Positions 39,451 through 49,296 of a stretch of 64,000 nt of DNA are shown in pieces. Source of the stretch: DASSSQ01 sp963839285 (GTDB lineage: Bacteria > Actinomycetota > Thermoleophilia > Gaiellales > Gaiellaceae). The DNA is taken from NCBI GenBank assembly GCA_963839285.1, contig CAWIUN010000020.1, forward strand, positions 1 to 64,000, written 5' to 3'. Below the pieces are notes generated by a model. It ran no database searches, was not told the DNA's origin, and saw only the letters and a program-made list of their open reading frames with translations. Each line of letters starts with the position of its first letter. The first letter of the stretch is position 1. Made by a program: the position numbers and the translations under genes.

Positions 39451-40854
39451 GCGTCACAGCAGCACATGCCGCGCGGGAGGAGCTCGGCGACTTCGAGGGC
39501 CGGTTGATCACGCCGGACGACTCCGACTACGAGCAGGCGCGCGCGGTCTACAACGCGATGATCGACCGGCGGCCGGCGCTGATCGCGCAGGTGCGCCGAC
39601 GCCGCACGACGTGGCGCGCGGCGATCGGCTTCGCGCGCGACGCACGACCTGCTCGTCGCCGTCCGCGGCGGCGGCCACAACGGCGCCGGGCTCGGCACCT
39701 GCGACGGCGGCCTCGTGATCGACCTCTCGCTGCTGAAGGGCATCCAGGTCGACCCGCAGGCCCGCACGTCCGCGTCGGCGGCGGCTGCACCTGGGGCGAG
39801 GTCGACGCGGCGACCGGCGAGCACGGCCTCGCCACGCCGAGCGGCATCATCTCCACGACGGGCGTCGGCGGCCTGACGCTCGGCGGCGGCCTCGGCCACC
39901 TCACCCGCAGGTTCGGGCTGACGATCGACAACCTGCTCGAGGCCGAGCTGGTGCTCGCCGAGCGGCGAGCCGCGTGCGTGCGAGCGCCGAGGAGCACCCC
40001 GACCTCTTCTGGGCGATCCGCGGCGGCGGCGGCAACTTCGGCGTCGTCACGTCGTTCCTCTTCCGCCTGCACGCGGTCGGGACGGTCGTCGGCGGGCCGA
40101 CCTTCTGGCCGGTCGAGCCGACCGAGGAGGTGCTGCTCGGTCTACCGCGAGTTCCTGCCGACCGCGCCGCGCGAGCTGAACGGCTTCTTCGCCATCCATA
40201 CGGTGCCGCCGGTCGCGCCGTTCCCGGAGGCGCTCCACCTGCGGAAGGTCTGCGGCGTCGTCTGGTGCTACGTCGGCCCGAGCGAGGACGGCGCACGACG
40301 GCGATGGCGCCGCTGCTCGACAACGTCTCCGAGCCGCTCATGCACGGCGTCCAGCCGATGCCGCTCCCGGCGCTGCAGGGCGCCTTCGACGGCCTCTACC
40401 CGCCGGGCGACCAGTGGTACTGGCGTGCCGACTTCGTCAACGAGATCCCCGACGCGGCGATCGACGATCCACGCGCGCTTCGCCGCCGAGCTGCCGACGA
40501 TGCAGTCGACGATGCACCTGTACCCGATCGACGGCGCCGCGCACGACGTCGACGACGGCCGACACGGCCTGGGGCTACCGCGACGCGACGCTGGGGCTCG
40601 GTCTTCGCCGGCGTCGACCAGGACCCGGCCAACGTCGACGACGATCACGCGACTGGACGCATCGACTACTGCGAGGCGCTGCATCCGTACTCGGCCGGCG
40701 GCGCGTACGTGAACATGATGATGGACGAGGGCGCAGGACCGCGTCCGCGCCAGCTACCGCGGCAACTACGACCGGCTGGCGCAGGTGAAGGCCGACTACG
40801 ACCCGGAGCAACCTGTTCCGCGTCAACCAGAACATCCAGCCGGCGGCGGCCTAG
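39447..40854 (+). CDS. FAD-binding oxidoreductase, BBE/6-hydroxynicotine oxidase type, frameshifted
   Basis: Full-length flavin oxidase, about 468 codons. Seen: MIDRRPALIAQV, then LLVAVRGGGHNGAGLGTCDG with the His used for FAD attachment in the family, VRVGGGCTWGEVDAATGEHG, SGIISTTGVGGLTLGGGLGH, HPDLFWAIRGGGGNFGVVTS and the C-terminal BBE segment YDPENLFRVNQNIQP. ATG 39447. Frame changes include an extra G near 39642 and a missing G near 39769. Paralogue at 1-1031. It belongs to the exporter-oxidase-methyltransferase-hydrolase/GT set. Confidence 0.88.
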
Positions 40855-40859
40855 CGGCG

Positions 40860-41952
40860 ATGGCGACGATCGACGAACGCGCGGTGGACGGGCGCAGGCT
40901 CGACGAGTTCGTCTTCCGCGCCGTCGACGAGGTCGGCGCGACGCTGAACGCCGCGCTCGTCGTGATGGGCGACAAGCTCGGGCTGCTACCGCGCGCTGGC
41001 CGGCGCCGGCCCGCTGACCGCCGGCGAGCTCGCCGAGCGCACCGGCACCGCCGAGCGCTACGTGCGCGAGTGGCTGAACGCCCAGGCCGCCGGCGGCTAC
41101 GTCGAGTACGACCCCGACAGCGGCCGCTACACGCTGCCGCCCGAGCAGGCCGTCGCGCTGACCGACGAGACAGCCCCGCCTACCTGCCCGGGCTTCTTCC
41201 AGATCGCGCTCGGCGTCGGTGCTCGACTCGCCGCGGATCACGGAGGCGGCGCGGACCGGGCGACGGCATCGGCTGGCACGAGCACGTGCACGACGTCTAC
41301 GAGGGCTGCGAGCGCTTCTTCCGGCCCGAGCTACCACGCGCACCTCGTCGCGGAGTGGCTGCCGGCGCTCGACGGCGTCGTCGAGAAGCTCGAGCGCGGC
41401 GCGCACGCGTCGCCGACGTCGGCTGCGGCCACGGCGCGTCGACGATCCTGATGGCGCAGGCGTTCCCGCGCGTCGACGCTTCGCCGGCTTCGACTACCAC
41501 GACGGGCTCGATCGAGACGGCGCGCGAGCGCGCGCGCGGCGGCCGGCGTCGCCGACCGCGTCGCGTTCGACGGCCGCGCCGGCCGCGGCATACTCCGGGC
41601 GACGGCTACGACCTCGTGACGATGTTCGACTGCCTGCACGACATGGGCGACCCGGTCGGCGCCGCGCGCCACGTGCGCGAGATCGCTCGCGCCGCGACGG
41701 CACGTGGATGATCGTCGAGCCGCGCGCCGGCGACCGCGTCGAGGACAACCTCAACCCGGTCGGCCGCGCCTACTACGGCGTTCTCGACGCTGCTGTGCAC
41801 GCCGGCGTCGCTGTCGCAGGAGGTCGGGCTCGCGCTCGGCGCGCAGGCGGGCGAGGCGCGGATCCGCGACGTCGTCACCGCGGGCGGCTTCACGCGCTTC
41901 CGCCGCGTCGCCGAGACGCCGTTCAACCATGGTCTTCGAGGCGCGGCCGTGA
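40860..41952 (+). CDS. SAM-dependent methyltransferase with N-terminal winged-helix (O-methyltransferase-like), frameshifted
   Basis: N-terminal HTH/dimerisation part: EFVFRAVDEVGATLNAALVV, GELAERTGTAERYVREWLN, VEYDPDSGRYTLPPEQAVAL. Methyltransferase domain: ERGARVADVGCGHGASTILM (SAM motif I), FAGFDYHDGSIETARERA, YDLVTMFDCLHDMGDPVGAA, MIVEPRAGDRVEDNLNPVGR, and the end RRVAETPFNMVFEARP. About 364 codons. ATG 40860 is 5 bases past the oxidase stop; the stop overlaps the next start as GTGA. Probably acts on the same small molecule as its neighbours. At least five frame changes. Confidence 0.87.
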
Positions 41953-44131
41953 CCGAGACGGCCGACACGGCTGGGCGGAGCGGGCGCGCGAGCAGTCGCG
42001 CGCCCGCTACCCGGACGCGCGAGGGCTACGTCGAGCGCGACGGCGTGCGCGTCTTCTGCGAGGTCTACGGCGAGGGCGAGCCGACGATCGTGCTGCTGCC
42101 GACCTGGTCGATCGTCCACTCGCGGCACTGGAAGGTGCAGATCCCGTACCTCGCCCGGCACGCGCGGGTCGTCACGTTCGACGGGCGCGGCAACGGCCGC
42201 TCCGACCGGCCCGACGGGCGCCGACGCCGTACGTCGAGGACGAGTTCGCCGCCGACGCGCTCGCCGTGCTGGACGCGACCGGGACGCGAGCGCGCGGTCG
42301 CTCGTCGGCTGCTCGCGCGGCGCGCTGCTGGGCGACGCTCGCTCGCGGCCGACGCATCCCGAGCGCGTCGACGGCGTCGTCTACATCGCGCCCGGCCGTG
42401 CGGCCTGGCGCCGGGCCACCCGGAGCGGCAGGTGCACGCTTCGACGACGGAGCTCGACGACCGACGAGGGCTGGGCGAAGTACAACACGCCACTACTGGT
42501 CGCGCGACTACCGCGGCTTCCTCGAGTTCTTCTTCGCCAGGTGCTTCCGCGAGCCGCACTCGACCAAGCAGATCGAGGACGCCGTCGGCTGGGGGCTGGA
42601 GACCGACCCCGAGACGCTCGCCGACACGACGCGCGCGAGCTCGGCTCTGCCGCACCGAGCGCTTCCGCGACACGTGCGCGCGCGTCCGCTGCCCGGTGCT
42701 CGTGATCCACGGCGACGACGACCGGATCCGGCCGCACGCGCAGCGGCGCGCGCGCTCGCCGAGGCGACCGGCGGCACGCTCGTCGACGCTCGAGGGCTCG
42801 GGCCACCTGCCGCAGGCGCGCGACCCGGTCAGGGTCAACCTGCTGCTGCGCGACTTCGTCGCTGCCCGCCGCCGCCGCCGCGCGCGCTGGATGCGCGGCC
42901 GCGGCCGCCGCAGGCGCGCGCTCTTCGTCTCCTCGCCGATCGGGCTCGGCCACGCCCAGCGCGACGTCGCGATCGCCGACGAGCTGCGCCGGCTGCATCC
43001 CGGACCTCGAGGTCGACTGGCTCGCGCAGCACCCGGTCACGCGCGTGCTCGAGGCGCGCGGCGAGCGGATCCACCCCGCGAGCGCGCAGCTCGCCGAGCG
43101 AGTCGGCGCACATCGAGTCGCGAGTCGGCCGAGCACGACCTGCACGTGCTTCCAGGCGCTGGCGGCGGATGGACGAGATCCTCGTCGCCAACTTCATGGT
43201 CTTCCACGACGTCGTCCGCGAGGAGCCGCTACGACCTCTGGATCGGCGACGAGGCGTGGGAGCTCGACTACTTCCTGCACGAGAACCCGGAGCTGAAGAC
43301 GCGCGCCGTACGCCTGGCTGACCGACTTCGTCGGCTGGCTGCCGATGCCCGACGGCGGCGAGCGCGAGGCGTGCGCTGACCGCCGACTACAACGCCGAGA
43401 TGATCGAGCACGATCGCGCGCTACCCGCGGCGTGCGCGACCGCGCGATCTTCGTCGGCGACGCCGAGCGACGTCGTCGCCCGACGCGGTTCGGGCCCGGC
43501 CTGCCGGCGATCCGCGACGTGGACCGAGCGAGCACTTCGACTTCGCCGGCTACGTGACCGGCTTCGACCCGGCCGAGTTCGCCGACCGCGAGCGCGCTGC
43601 GCGCCGAGCTCGGCTACCGCGAGGACGAGGCGGTCTGCATCGTCACCGTCGGCGGCTCGGGCGTCGGCGCCGACCTGCTGCGGCGCGTGATCGCCGCGCT
43701 TCCCGGCGGCGCAAGCGGCTCGTCCCGGAGCTGCGGATGGTCGTCGTCGCCGGCCCGCGGATCGACCCGGCGACGCTGCCGGCCGCACGACGGGCTGGAG
43801 GTGCGCGCCTACGTCCACGACCTCTACCGGCACCTCGGCCGCCTGCGACCTCGCGGTCGTCCAGGGCGGCCTGACGACGGCGATGGAGCTGACCGCGAAC
43901 CGGCCGCCCGTTCCTCTACTTCCCGCTGCGCCACCACTTCGAGCAGAACTTCCACGTCCGCCACCGGCTCGAGCGCTACGGCGCCGGCCGCTGCATGGAC
44001 TTCGAGACGGACGGCCCCGACGCGATCGCGCTGCGCGATCGCCGAGGAGATCGGCCGCGCCGGTCGACTACCTGCCGGTCGACGCCGGCGGCGCCGCCCG
44101 CGCGGCGGCCGCGATCGCCGAGCTGCTCTGA
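41949..44131 (+). CDS. Alpha/beta hydrolase fused to a glycosyltransferase (MGT-like), frameshifted
   Basis: N-terminal half (about 300 residues): GYVERDGVRVFCEVYGEGEP, ARVVTFDGRGNGRSDRPDG, LVGCSRGALL-type nucleophile elbow in pieces, CPVLVIHGDDDRIRP, EGSGHLPQARDPVRVN with the catalytic His. C-terminal half (about 420 residues): RALFVSSPIGLGHAQRDVA, IGDEAWELDYFLHENPELK, IVTVGGSGVGADLLRRV, VVVAGPRIDPATLPA, AVVQGGLTTAMELTANR and YFPLRHHFEQNFHVRHRLER, a GT-B fold. Plus-strand bases 42706-43080 hold no TAA, TAG or TGA in any frame, so the fusion survives any indel. GTG 41949. Function inferred as tailoring of a small molecule. Confidence 0.82.
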
Positions 44132-44241
44132 CCCGCGGATCGGCCGGCGGAGCCATGTCCAGGACACCTGTCCTGACGAGACAGCGGCGCCGCGTTCTCG
44201 ACCAGGTCGCGATCCCGCATGGCTGCTGGGAAGTCACACTT

Positions 44242-44268
44242 CCGTCACGGTGTCAGACACCGTGACGG
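44242..44268. promoter_or_regulatory. Palindrome CCGTCACGGTGT-CAG-ACACCGTGACGG upstream of the Mo-hydroxylase operon
   Basis: Perfect 12-bp inverted repeat with 3-base loop, 56 bases before the GTG at 44324. It could end the upstream operon or be an operator. Its core TCACGGTGTCAGA (44245-44257) recurs with one change at 47974-47986. The 192-base spacer 44132-44323 holds nothing else recognised. Confidence 0.55.
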
Positions 44269-44323
44269 GAGCGTGAATTGTTCGTGACGTTATTCGCGCG
44301 ACGGAGCGGGTAGACGCTGCCCC

Positions 44324-44834
44324 GTGCCCGAGCTTGCCGAGGTCACCCTGCGCGTCAACGGGGTCGAGCACACGCTCCTCCTCGACACGCGCACGTCGCT
44401 GCTCGACCTGCTGCGCGAGCAGCTCGGGCTGACCGGCGCGAAGAAGGGCTGCGACCACGGCCAGTGCGGCGCGTGCACGGTCCTGATCGACGGGCGGCGC
44501 GCGAACGCGCTGCCTCGCGCTCGCGGTCGCGCACCGCGGCGCCGAGATCGTCACCGTCGAGGGCCTCGCCCGGACGGCGGCGCTGCACCCGCTCCAGCGC
44601 GCATTCGTCGAGCACGACGCGTTCCAGTGCGGCTACTGCACGCCGGGGCAGCTCTGCTCGGCGGCGGGATGCTGCGCGAGCTCGACGACGGGCTGGCCGA
44701 GCGCCGTCACGCCCGACCTCGGCGCGCCGAGCCCGAGCCGACGAGGCGAGATCCGCGAGCGGATGAGCGGCAACATCTGCCGCTGCGGCGCCTACGCCAA
44801 CATCGTCCCGGCGATCCTCGACGCGCGCCGGTGA
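44324..44834 (+). CDS. (2Fe-2S) subunit of a molybdenum hydroxylase (CoxS/PaoA-like), frameshifted
   Basis: Electron-transfer subunit with two [2Fe-2S] clusters. N-terminal plant-ferredoxin fold: LRVNGVEHTLLLDTRTSLLD, GCDHGQCGACTVLIDG (C-x4-C-x2-C). C-terminal helical cluster domain: QCGYCTPGQL and GNICRCGAYANIV. About 170 codons, GTG 44324. No Tat signal is seen, unlike periplasmic E. coli PaoA, so a cytoplasmic enzyme is likely. The stop overlaps the next start (GTGA). Frame changes near 44515, 44650, 44705 and 44740. Confidence 0.9.
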
Positions 44835-45827
44835 AGCCGTTCCGCTACGCTCGAGGCCGCGGACGCCGCGAACGCGGTCGCAGCCGTCGCCGGCGAGCCG
44901 CGCGCGAAGTTCCTCGGCGGCGGCACGAACCTCGTCGACCTGATGCGGCTCGGCGTCGAGGCGCCGGACGTGCTCGTCGACGTACGCCGGCTGCCCTACG
45001 ACCGGATCGAGGAGACCGACGACGGCGGCCTGCGGATCGGCGCCGCGGTCACGAACAGCGACGCTCGCCGCCGATCCGCTGCGTCCGCGAGCGCTACCCC
45101 GTGCTCGCGTCGGCGCTGCTGCCGGGGCGTCCGGCCAGCTGCGCAACCTCGCGACCGTCGGCGGGAACCTGCTCCAGCGCACGCGCTGCACGCTACTTCC
45201 AGGACGTGACGAAGCCCTGCAACAAGCGCGAGCCGGGCACGCGGCTGCCCCGCGCGCGAGGGCGAGCACCGCAACCTGGCGATCCTCGGCTGGTCGCGAG
45301 CACTGCGTCGCCACCCACCCGTCCGACATGGCCGTCGCGCTCGCCGCGCTCGACGCCGTCGTCCACGTCGAGGGCACGGGCGGGGCGCGCGCCGATCCCG
45401 CTCGGCGACCTCCACCGGCTGCCCGGGCGACGAGCCCGAGCGCGACACGGTGCTCGAGCACGGCGAGCTCGATCACCGCCGTCGAGCTGCCGCCGCTTGC
45501 CGCTCGCGCGCCGTTCGCCTACCGCAAGGTGCGCGAGCGCGCGTCGTTCGCGTTCGCCGTCGTCTCGGTCGCGGCGGCGCTCGACGCTCGACGGCGGCAC
45601 CGTGCGCGACGTGCCGGATCGCGCTCGGCGGCGTCGCGCACGCGCCCTGGCGGGCGCACCGGGCCGAGGAGGCGCTGCGCGGCGCCGCGGCGGGCGAGGA
45701 GGCGTTCGCGCGCGCCGCCGACGCCGAGCTCGCCGAGGCGCGACCGCTGCGCGACAACGGCTACAAGGTGCCGCTCGCGCGCAACACGCTCGTCCGCGCG
45801 CTCTCCGACCTGGCGGAGCCGCGATGA
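44831..45827 (+). CDS. FAD-binding subunit of a molybdenum hydroxylase (PaoB/CoxM-like), frameshifted
   Basis: Seen: KFLGGGTNLVDLMRLGVEAP (FAD pyrophosphate site), VDVRRLPYDRIEETDDGGLR, QLRNLATVGGNLLQRTRCTY, FQDVTKPCNKREPGTGCPAR, HCVATHPSDMAVALAALDA, HRLPGDEPERDTVLEHGELI, FAYRKVRERASFAFAVVSVA. The extra Cys set (TRCTYF, PCNKR, GTGC) is the one that holds a [4Fe-4S] cluster in PaoB/4-hydroxybenzoyl-CoA-reductase-like enzymes. GTG 44831. About 332 codons. The stop overlaps the next start as ATGA. Six or more frame changes. Confidence 0.88.
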
Positions 45828-47923
45828 CGACCGTCGAGCGGCGCGCCGCCGCTCGGCGCGGCCGATCGACCGCGTCGAGGGCCGCGAGAAGGTCGCCGGC
45901 GAGGCGCGCTACGCCTACGAGTACCCGGTCGAGGGCGTCGCCTACGGCGGGATCGTCCAGTCGACGGTCGCGCGCGGGCGAGGTGCGCTCCGTCGACGCC
46001 TCCGAGGCGCTCGCCCTGCCCGGCGTGCTCGCCGTGCTCACGCACGAGAACGCGCCGCGCCTGGACGAGGCCGCCGACGCCGAGCTCGCGGTGCTGCAGG
46101 GCGCCGACGGTCGCCTACCGCGGCCAGATCGTCGGCGCTCGTCGTCGCCGACAGCATCGAGACGGCCCGCCACGCCGCGCGGCTCGTCCGCTTCGACGTA
46201 CGACGCGGAGCCGCACGACGTCGTGCTGCGCGACGGACCACCCCGGCCTCTACAAGCCCGAGCACGGTCAACCCCGGCTTCGCGACCGACACCGAGCGAC
46301 GGCGACTTCGACGCCGCCTTCGCGGCCGCCGAGGTGACGATCGACCGCACCTACCGACGCCGGCGTTCCACAACAACCCGATGGAGCCGCACGCGACGAT
46401 CGCGACGTGGGAGGGCGGCGGGCTCACGCTCCACGACTCGAACCAGGGCGCCGGCGCCGGCGCGCGACGGCCGTCGCGAAGGCGTTCGGGCTCGAGCCGG
46501 AGCAGCGTGCGCGTGATCGCGCCGCACGTCGGCGGCGGCTTCGGCTCGAAGGGGACGCCGCGGCCGCACGTCGATCCTGGCGGCGATGGCGGCGCGGGTC
46601 GTCGGGCGCCCGGTGAAGGTCGCGCGTCACGCGGCAGCAGATGTTCGCCTTCACCGGCTACCGCACGCCGACGATCCAGCGGCTGCGGCTCGGCGCCGAC
46701 GCGCGACGGGCGGCTGACCGCGATCGCGCACGACGTCGTCGAGCAGACCTCGACAGCTGCGTCGAGTTCGCCGAGCAGACGGCGGTCGCCGACGCGGATG
46801 ATGTACGCGGGCGCGAACCGGCGCACGACGCACCGGCTCGCGCGGCTCGACGTGCCGACGCCGTCGTGGATGCGCGCGCCGGGCGAGTGCCCGGGCATGT
46901 ACGCGCTCGAGTCGGCGATGGACGAGCTCGCGCTCGAGCTCGGCATCGACCCGATCGAGCTGCGCGTCCGCAACGAGCCCGAGCGTCGACCCGGAGAGCG
47001 GGCAACCGCTTCTCGAGCCGCAACCTCGTCGCCTGCCTGCGCGAGGGGGCCGAGCGGTTCGGCTGGGCCGACCGCGACCCGCGCCCGGGCCGCGCCGCGA
47101 GGGGCGCTGCCTCGTCGGCACCGGCGTCGCCGCCTCGACCTATCCCGGCCCGGCGCCGGCCGTCGCAGGCGCTCGCGCGCGCGCGAGCCGGACGGCGGCT
47201 ACCTCGTCCGGATCGCCGCGGCCGACATCGGCACCGGCGCGCGCACCGTCCTCACCCAGATCGCCGCCGACGAGCTCGGGGTCGCCGCTCGACCGCGTGC
47301 GCGTCGAGGTCGGCGACAGCGACTTCCCGCCGGCGCATGCTCGCCGGCGGCTCGATGGGCACGGCGTCGTGGGGCTCGGCGGTCGTCAAGGCGCTGCCGG
47401 CGGCTGCGCGCCGAGCGGCGGCGAGGAGGCGCTTCGCCGACACGGCCGAGGAGGTCGAGGCCGGACGAGCCGCTGGCCAGGCACGGCTTCGGCGCCCAGT
47501 TCGCCGAGGTGCGCGTCGACGCCGACACCGGCGAGGTGCGCGTCTCGCGGCTGCTCGGCGTCTTCGCCGTCGGGCGGATCCTCAACCCGAAGACCGCCCG
47601 CTCGCAGTTCCTCGGCGGCATGACGATGGGCCTCGGCGATGGCGCTGCATCGAGGAGAGCGTGCATCGACCCGCGAGTTCGGCGACTACGCCAACCACGA
47701 CCTCGCGCAGTACCACGTGCCCGCCTGCGCCGACGTCGAGCGGATCGAGGCGCACTGGATCGACGAGCACGACCCGCACGTGAACCCGATGGGCGCGAAG
47801 GGCATCGGCGAGATCGGCATCGTCGGCACGGCGGCGGCGATCGCGAACGCCGTCCACCACGCCACCGGCGTCCGCGTCCGCGACCTGCCGATCCGGCTCG
47901 ACAAGCTCGTCGGCCGCCTCTGA
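45824..47923 (+). CDS. Molybdopterin-binding catalytic subunit of a molybdenum hydroxylase (PaoC/CoxL-like), frameshifted
   Basis: Catalytic subunit, about 700 codons. Seen: RVEGREKVAGEARYAYEYPV, EALALPGVLAVLTHENAPRL, HNNPMEPHATIATWEGGGLT, HDSNQGAG, APHVGGGFGSKG (molybdopterin site), MRAPGECPGMYALESAMDEL, AADIGTGARTVLTQIAADEL, GSMGTASWGSAVVKAL, and the end region NPMGAKGIGEIGIVGTAAAI with the catalytic Glu in GIGEIG. This matches PaoC/YagR, an aldehyde or xanthine-type oxidoreductase. ATG 45824. Many frame changes. No molybdenum-insertion chaperone (XdhC/PaoD) is seen nearby. Confidence 0.88.
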
Positions 47924-47955
47924 CCCGCGGCGATACACCGGGGCCCTCTTCACAT

Positions 47956-47988
47956 CCTCTGAGACGGTAACGATCACGGTCTCAGAGG
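47956..47988. promoter_or_regulatory. Inverted repeat CCTCTGAGAC-N13-GTCTCAGAGG after the Mo-hydroxylase operon
   Basis: Perfect 10-bp arms around 13 bases, 33 bases past the catalytic-subunit stop and before the convergent regulator stop (48040). It may be a terminator. It shares TCACGGTSTCAGA (12 of 13 bases) with the palindrome upstream of the same operon. Confidence 0.5.
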
Positions 47989-48039
47989 AGAGACATGGTG
48001 GGGCGACCGGCGCCGGAACGTGATCGGCGGCGGCGCCGA

Positions 48040-48750
48040 TCAGCGCTGCGGGTTTTCCGCGGTCCTGCGCAGGCGGAGGACGACGGCGCAGGACTCGCCG
48101 CTGTCGAGACAGGAGTGGGTCTCGCAGGCGACGCGCTCGGCCTCGACGCCGCGGAGGCCGCGCTCGACGAGGCCGGACCACATGCCGCGGTCGATCTCGA
48201 CCGCCTGGCGCTCCTCGACGACGAGCGGCCGCAGCGGGCACGTCGGCGTCGAGACGACCGCGACCTCACCGTCGAACGACTCGAGCGAGGCCTGGAAGCC
48301 GAGCGAGCGGACGGCCGCGCAGACGCGCTCGAGCCCGGCCCGGTGGTCGGCGGCCGGGCGGAGCCGCGCCTCCCGCGCGAGGCCGCGGCCGAAGTCGACG
48401 CCGACACCGTGCAGCGCCCGACTGCGGCCGCGTCGCGGCAGCTCCTCGAGTAGGCGGCTCACGAGCTCGCCGAGGTGGCGGGGCGGAAACTCGAGCGCCT
48501 CCGACTCCGGCGCGGGCAGGTAGAGCTTCGCCGGCCTGCCCGCGCCCGGGCCCGAACGGCCGGAGCGGCGCTCGAACCGCGTCACGAGCAGGCCCGCCTC
48601 GACGAGCCGCTCGAGCCGGCCGCGCGCGACCGTCCGATGGACGCCGAGTGCGGCGCCCGCGTCGTCGGCCGAGACGGGCGCCGCCTCGCCGCGCACGAAG
48701 AGGAGCAACTCGCGCAGCTCGGGGTCGGCGATGCCGTCGAGGCGTGCCAT
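48040..48750 (-). CDS. HTH regulator with Cys-rich C-terminus (SufR/ArsR-like iron-sulfur regulator)
   Basis: Intact, 236 residues. N-terminal winged helix (residues about 8-80): ELRELLLFVRGEAAPVSADD, GAALGVHRTVARGRLERLVE, GRPAKLYLPA. C-terminal domain holds C171 (STPTCPLRPLV), IDRGMWSGLVERGLRGVEAE, C209, C214 and C221 (ACETHSCLDSGESCA), plus C144. SufR-type regulators use such Cys to hold an Fe-S cluster that reports redox or iron state. ATG 48750 faces the DUF2231 operon across a short AT-rich spacer, so that operon is the likely target. Cluster binding is inferred. Confidence 0.78.
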   Translation of the reverse strand: MARLDGIADPELRELLLFVRGEAAPVSADDAGAALGVHRTVARGRLERLVEAGLLVTRFERRSGRSGPGAGRPAKLYLPAPESEALEFPPRHLGELVSRLLEELPRRGRSRALHGVGVDFGRGLAREARLRPAADHRAGLERVCAAVRSLGFQASLESFDGEVAVVSTPTCPLRPLVVEERQAVEIDRGMWSGLVERGLRGVEAERVACETHSCLDSGESCAVVLRLRRTAENPQR

Positions 48751-48799
48751 CGTAAATACATACTAGACATCGATAGAAGATTTTGTATAGAGTGAGATA
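48751..48799. promoter_or_regulatory. AT-rich divergent promoter spacer
   Basis: 49 bases of strikingly AT-rich sequence (with TAAATACAT, TCGATAGAAG and TTTTGTATAGAG) in a very GC-rich region, between the starts of the Cys-rich regulator and the DUF2231 gene. It is too short for two separate full promoters, so they overlap. This suits control of both by the regulator. Confidence 0.6.
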
Positions 48800-49296
48800 A
48801 TGTTTTTAGACCGAATGCTGCACGGCTCGCCGGGACACCCGCTCCACCCGCCGCTGACCGACGCGACCATCGGCATGTTCACGCTGGCCACCGGCCTCTC
48901 GGTCGTCGGCGCCCTGGGGGTCGTCGAGGAGGCCGCCGCGAAGGGCGCCTGGCTCGCGCTCGCCGGCGGGCTCGCCGTCGCGGCGCCCACCGCGGTGACC
49001 GGCTTCGCCGACTGGCTGGCGATCGAGTGGGGGACGCTGCGCTGGCGGACGGCGACGCTCCACCTACGGCGATGGTGACCGCGGTCTGCCTCTACGGCGG
49101 CGCCGCCTGGGCGCAGTGGGACGGCTACGAGAACGGCACCGTCACCTGGGCCGGGCTCGCGCTCGCCGTCGCCGGCTTCGCGGCGCTGACGGCCGGCGGC
49201 TGGCTGGGCGGGGCCGTCGTCTTCGTCCACGGGATGCGTGTGGAGGCACACCGCCGCGCCGGGGAGCCGGTGCGGCCCGATCGAAGGGAGAGCTGA
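48800..49296 (+). CDS. DUF2231 membrane protein
   Basis: About 165 codons, four membrane helices. The family start MLHGSPGHPLHPPLTDATIG has the HPLHP motif (possible heme- or metal-ligand His). Then MFTLATGLSVVGALGVVEEA, LAVAAPTAVTGFADWLAIEW, VCLYGGAAWAQWDGY and LTAGGWLGGAVVFVHGMRVE. DUF2231 proteins are thought to be redox or heme-linked membrane proteins. One frame change near 49065. ATG 48800. The stop overlaps the next start (TGATG). First gene of an operon with a small membrane protein and a flavin reductase. Confidence 0.85.

Noticed and set aside
37197..40712. A 1171-codon plus-strand frame
   Set aside because: The first part is antisense to the LAL regulator with Arg/Ala-rich shadow sequence, and the rest reads the MFS and oxidase genes mostly in the wrong frame.
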